DNA of 64,000 nucleotides from Thermococcus sp. (GTDB taxonomy: Archaea > Methanobacteriota_B > Thermococci > Thermococcales > Thermococcaceae), in contig NZ_JALUYR010000047.1 of assembly GCF_027012695.1 (NCBI RefSeq), positions 1 through 64,000 of the forward strand, written 5' to 3'. Below the pieces are notes generated by a model that saw only the letters and a program-made list of their open reading frames with translations, had not been told where the DNA came from and searched no databases. The position numbers and the translations under genes were made by a program. This document shows positions 62,503-64,000 of this stretch, one piece after another. The number at the start of each line of letters is the position of its first letter. The first letter of the stretch is position 1.

Positions 62503-63476
62503 TCTGCCTGGCCATCGAGGGTTTCTTGATCCGAGGAAAACTTCCTTTTAATATCCCTCAGGGACTTTTCGGTTATCTCTTTGAACTCTTCCCGGTTATT
62601 TCGTAGAAACCCTTCAAGATCAAACCCCGTTATGTTCTTCAGGAACTCAAAAGCTTCCTTTCCCTGGAGGACTACCCATCTCTGTTCGAGAGATGAGAGG
62701 TGGTTTGACAGGTTTACCGTGCTGTAGACCAGCATAACGGGCAGGTATCTGTTCTCATCTTTTGGATTCAGTCTCCTTGGATGATGGGGGTCGGTCAATA
62801 CCCCCGCCATGTCCAGATCCGCCTGTTTTCTCTTGGAGTCCCCGATATTGTATGCGTACCTAACCTCAATCCCGATGCCATCAAATTTCTCGTTATAATA
62901 GTCTATGTATTTGTCCGCGTTGGTCTTCTTTTTTCGCCCTGTACTCTGTTTTTCGCGAAGGGAATTAATATCCCGGTGTCTTTTGGCTATCAGGCGTTCA
63001 AGTTCCCTTCTAACGGCTTCTTGTTTTAAGGGGTCTTTTATGCTATCAAGAGGGATCAGTATATCCAGTGTTCGGGTGTGTTCTTTGGCTTTTTGATCCC
63101 CCTTCCTATTCCCCGTCTTCCCTTCCTCTGGTTTTTTGTACCCGAATCCTGTGAGGATCTTCTCATCTATTCCCAGTTTCTCACGGATTATCTCTTTCGT
63201 AATTTTTTTCTCAAATAGGTCTCCCAGCTTTCGGGTTGTACTCTGGACGAGGCCTCCCATTATCCGCCATTCTATAATGGTGGGAGCATCAAGTCCCAGC
63301 GAAGAAAAGACCACATCTTCTCTGTGACGACGAAGTTCCTTATCGAACTCATTAAGCCGTTTGTAGTCTTTGAGGCTCTCTAAGAGGTTGATAATCTCTT
63401 TTTTAATCCTTTCTTCCAGACTCGGTTTTTTGTCATCGGTATCCACTTTGATCCACTCCGCCAGATTGGTCTGCAT
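62481..63476 (-). CDS. Candidate type II restriction endonuclease, ends inside tRNA-Ser
   Basis: The 331-residue protein starts MQTNLAEWIKVDTDDKKPS at ATG 63476 behind GGGGGAGGG, 44 bases inside the HTH gene. The core has a long helical part, then GIGIEVRYAYNIGDSKRKQADLDMAGVL, a possible PD-(D/E)xK-like strand with ExR in place of ExK. Near the end VVLQGKEAFEFLKNITGFDLEGFL resembles the end of ApaLI-type endonucleases as I recall them. The last codons and the stop TGA come from the tRNA T arm. The region is A+T-rich against its neighbours, hinting at transfer. Function is inferred. Confidence 0.55.
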   Translation of the reverse strand: MQTNLAEWIKVDTDDKKPSLEERIKKEIINLLESLKDYKRLNEFDKELRRHREDVVFSSLGLDAPTIIEWRIMGGLVQSTTRKLGDLFEKKITKEIIREKLGIDEKILTGFGYKKPEEGKTGNRKGDQKAKEHTRTLDILIPLDSIKDPLKQEAVRRELERLIAKRHRDINSLREKQSTGRKKKTNADKYIDYYNEKFDGIGIEVRYAYNIGDSKRKQADLDMAGVLTDPHHPRRLNPKDENRYLPVMLVYSTVNLSNHLSSLEQRWVVLQGKEAFEFLKNITGFDLEGFLRNNREEFKEITEKSLRDIKRKFSSDQETLDGQADGAGAGI

Positions 63477-63789
63477 TGCCAAAACCCTCCCCCAGCAACC
63501 CCACTGCTTCCTCAAGTTTCTTTGCAACCTCTATGCCCCGGGATGTTAGCCGATAACTGACCCTGGAATTATCGTTGGTAATCACCTTTGTTATCAACCC
63601 CAGGGACTGAAGTTCCCTTATCCTTTTCATCAAAGTTTCAGGGGATCCACCTACCATCGCCAGAATCTGAGTCAGCGTGTATTTTTTGTGAGGTGTGTTC
63701 TCTTTTAGTACAAGGAGAAGCCTAATTGCACGGGGTCGTTCCAAAAACTTAATAAGCTCCCACTCTGGGGGGATTCTGTTGGAATCCAT
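63433..63789 (-). CDS. Winged-helix regulator of the candidate RM module
   Basis: The 118-residue protein has a winged helix at about residues 15-85: YTLTQILAMVGGSPETLMKRIRELQSLGLITKVITNDNSRVSYRLTSRGIEVAKKL, of the ArsR/MarR kind. It lies between the nuclease gene and the divergent partial gene at 63874. It overlaps the nuclease gene by 44 bases, so their expression is coupled. By position it could be a controller of the restriction module. Classic C proteins are of the Xre type, so this would be a different solution. Confidence 0.72.
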   Translation of the reverse strand: MDSNRIPPEWELIKFLERPRAIRLLLVLKENTPHKKYTLTQILAMVGGSPETLMKRIRELQSLGLITKVITNDNSRVSYRLTSRGIEVAKKLEEAVGLLGEGFGNADQSGGVDQSGYR

Positions 63790-63816
63790 CTCTACCGGCT
63801 CTGATAACCCGTAACG

Positions 63817-63846
63817 CTTAAAAACGTTTATTACGTCTTTCGTAAT
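63817..63846. promoter_or_regulatory. Shared promoter and inverted repeat between HTH gene and the partial gene at 63874
   Basis: ATTACG (63830-63835) and CGTAAT (63841-63846) form a 6-bp inverted repeat about TCTTT; CGTAA occurs again near 63810 and 63859. The A/T core CTTAAAAACGTTT just before could serve as TATA box on both strands. The HTH protein may bind here to control both directions. Confidence 0.45.
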
Positions 63847-63873
63847 ATGCTTCGAAATCCGTAAGGTGAGAGC

Positions 63874-64000
63874 ATGGGACAGGGCACTTTAGACGGGCTT
63901 ATGGTTTATCCCGGGAAAGGCAGGTTTAAAATCGTCTGGAAAAACCTAAGTCCCGAACTGATCACGTTTAAGGGAAAGTTCAACCATCCTGTTCACTCAT
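63874..64000 (+). CDS. N-terminus of a gene cut by the window end, candidate DNA methyltransferase
   Basis: ATG 63874 follows AAGGTGAGAGC. The 42 visible codons read MGQGTLDGLMVYPGKGRFKI and then IVWKNLSPELITFKGKFNHP and VHS. The words KFNHPVHS recall the start of some DNA (N4/N6) methyltransferases, and a divergent methylase is expected next to a nuclease and regulator. No catalytic motif is within the visible part, so the assignment is tentative. Confidence 0.4.
   Translation, partial: MGQGTLDGLMVYPGKGRFKIVWKNLSPELITFKGKFNHPVHS

Noticed and set aside
62481-63527. Longer start of the nuclease gene at 63527
   Set aside because: The ATG at 63476 has a strong GGGGGAGGG site; the longer form would lie even deeper in the HTH gene without such a signal.

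Overview
The window looks like a piece of a hyperthermophilic archaeal chromosome, order Thermococcales and most probably genus Thermococcus. The evidence is the mix of genes: archaeal/eukaryotic-type translation genes (L44e, S27e, S8e, aIF2-alpha, Nop10, NMD3, NOG1-type GTPase), a modified glycolysis (ADP-dependent glucokinase, cupin phosphoglucose isomerase, PEP synthase), a tungsten aldehyde:ferredoxin oxidoreductase, and a CoA-disulfide-reductase-type NAD(P)H:sulfur oxidoreductase. Promoters have archaeal TATA boxes, Shine-Dalgarno sites are GGTG/GAGGTG-like, and many genes overlap by a few bases. No rRNA, CRISPR array, replication origin or complete insertion sequence was seen.

Layout. 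1-620: an AT-rich edge with the start of one gene and a frame-broken PH-like gene. 619-3273: phosphodiesterase, antitoxin-like peptide, NreA repair protein. 3274-3850: a hairpin-rich spacer and a tRNA-Ser/tRNA-Cys pair. 3974-7005: ubiquitin-like protein, alanine aminotransferase, two-part LysO exporter, ferritin-like protein. 7067-9560: L44e-S27e-aIF2alpha-Nop10-PAC2 translation/proteostasis block. 9913-17016: a long leftward block for hexose metabolism (hexose-phosphate mutase, ManC, ADP-glucokinase, phosphoglucose isomerase) headed by RNase Z, a TraB-like protein and a tiny KH protein. 17099-20914: TPR protein, CDF metal transporter, NifX-like protein, TDT transporter, OsmC protein. 20922-22600: wreck of an arsenic/stress locus (ACR3, Usp, ArsC, all broken). 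22759-28203: ferredoxin, TauE/SafE exporter, HTH regulator, a membrane gene broken by a 17-bp duplication, then radical SAM protein and tungsten AOR. 28300-33838: NAD kinase-like protein, unusual potassium channel, sulfur oxidoreductase, NMD3, DUF424. 33916-39984: a 2022-residue secreted subtilase. 40225-44378: four overlapping genes for a surface glycan (two Wzy-like membrane proteins and a GT39-like transferase). 44511-50693: PEP synthase and two MATE exporters flanking a polysaccharide deacetylase. 50763-57885: pyrimidine genes (upp, pyrG), tRNA-Leu, S8e, NOG1-like GTPase and small conserved genes. 57941-62277: UppP-like protein, sugar nucleotidyltransferase, DUF835 protein, CBS-HPF protein. 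62417-64000: tRNA-Ser(CGA), with a candidate restriction-modification module whose nuclease gene ends inside the tRNA.

How the genes work together. ADP-glucokinase and phosphoglucose isomerase feed glycolysis. ManC and the mutase divert hexose phosphate to GDP-mannose, and the nucleotidyltransferase near 58747 makes further activated sugars; these could supply the membrane glycan operon at 40225-44378. Sites resembling the Thermococcales glycolytic motif lie in front of the glucokinase and PEP synthase genes, consistent with opposite control of glycolysis and gluconeogenesis. AOR, the radical SAM protein and the sulfur oxidoreductase fit peptide fermentation coupled to sulfur reduction.

Most notable observations: a conserved element of about 45 nt directly behind two unrelated tRNA genes; the candidate restriction-modification module at tRNA-Ser; the arsenic locus in decay; a TLGYGD potassium channel joined to a Cys/His motif and beta-strand repeats; and a CBS protein with a probable ribosome-hibernation domain. 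All homology statements come from recognising the sequences, not from database searches.
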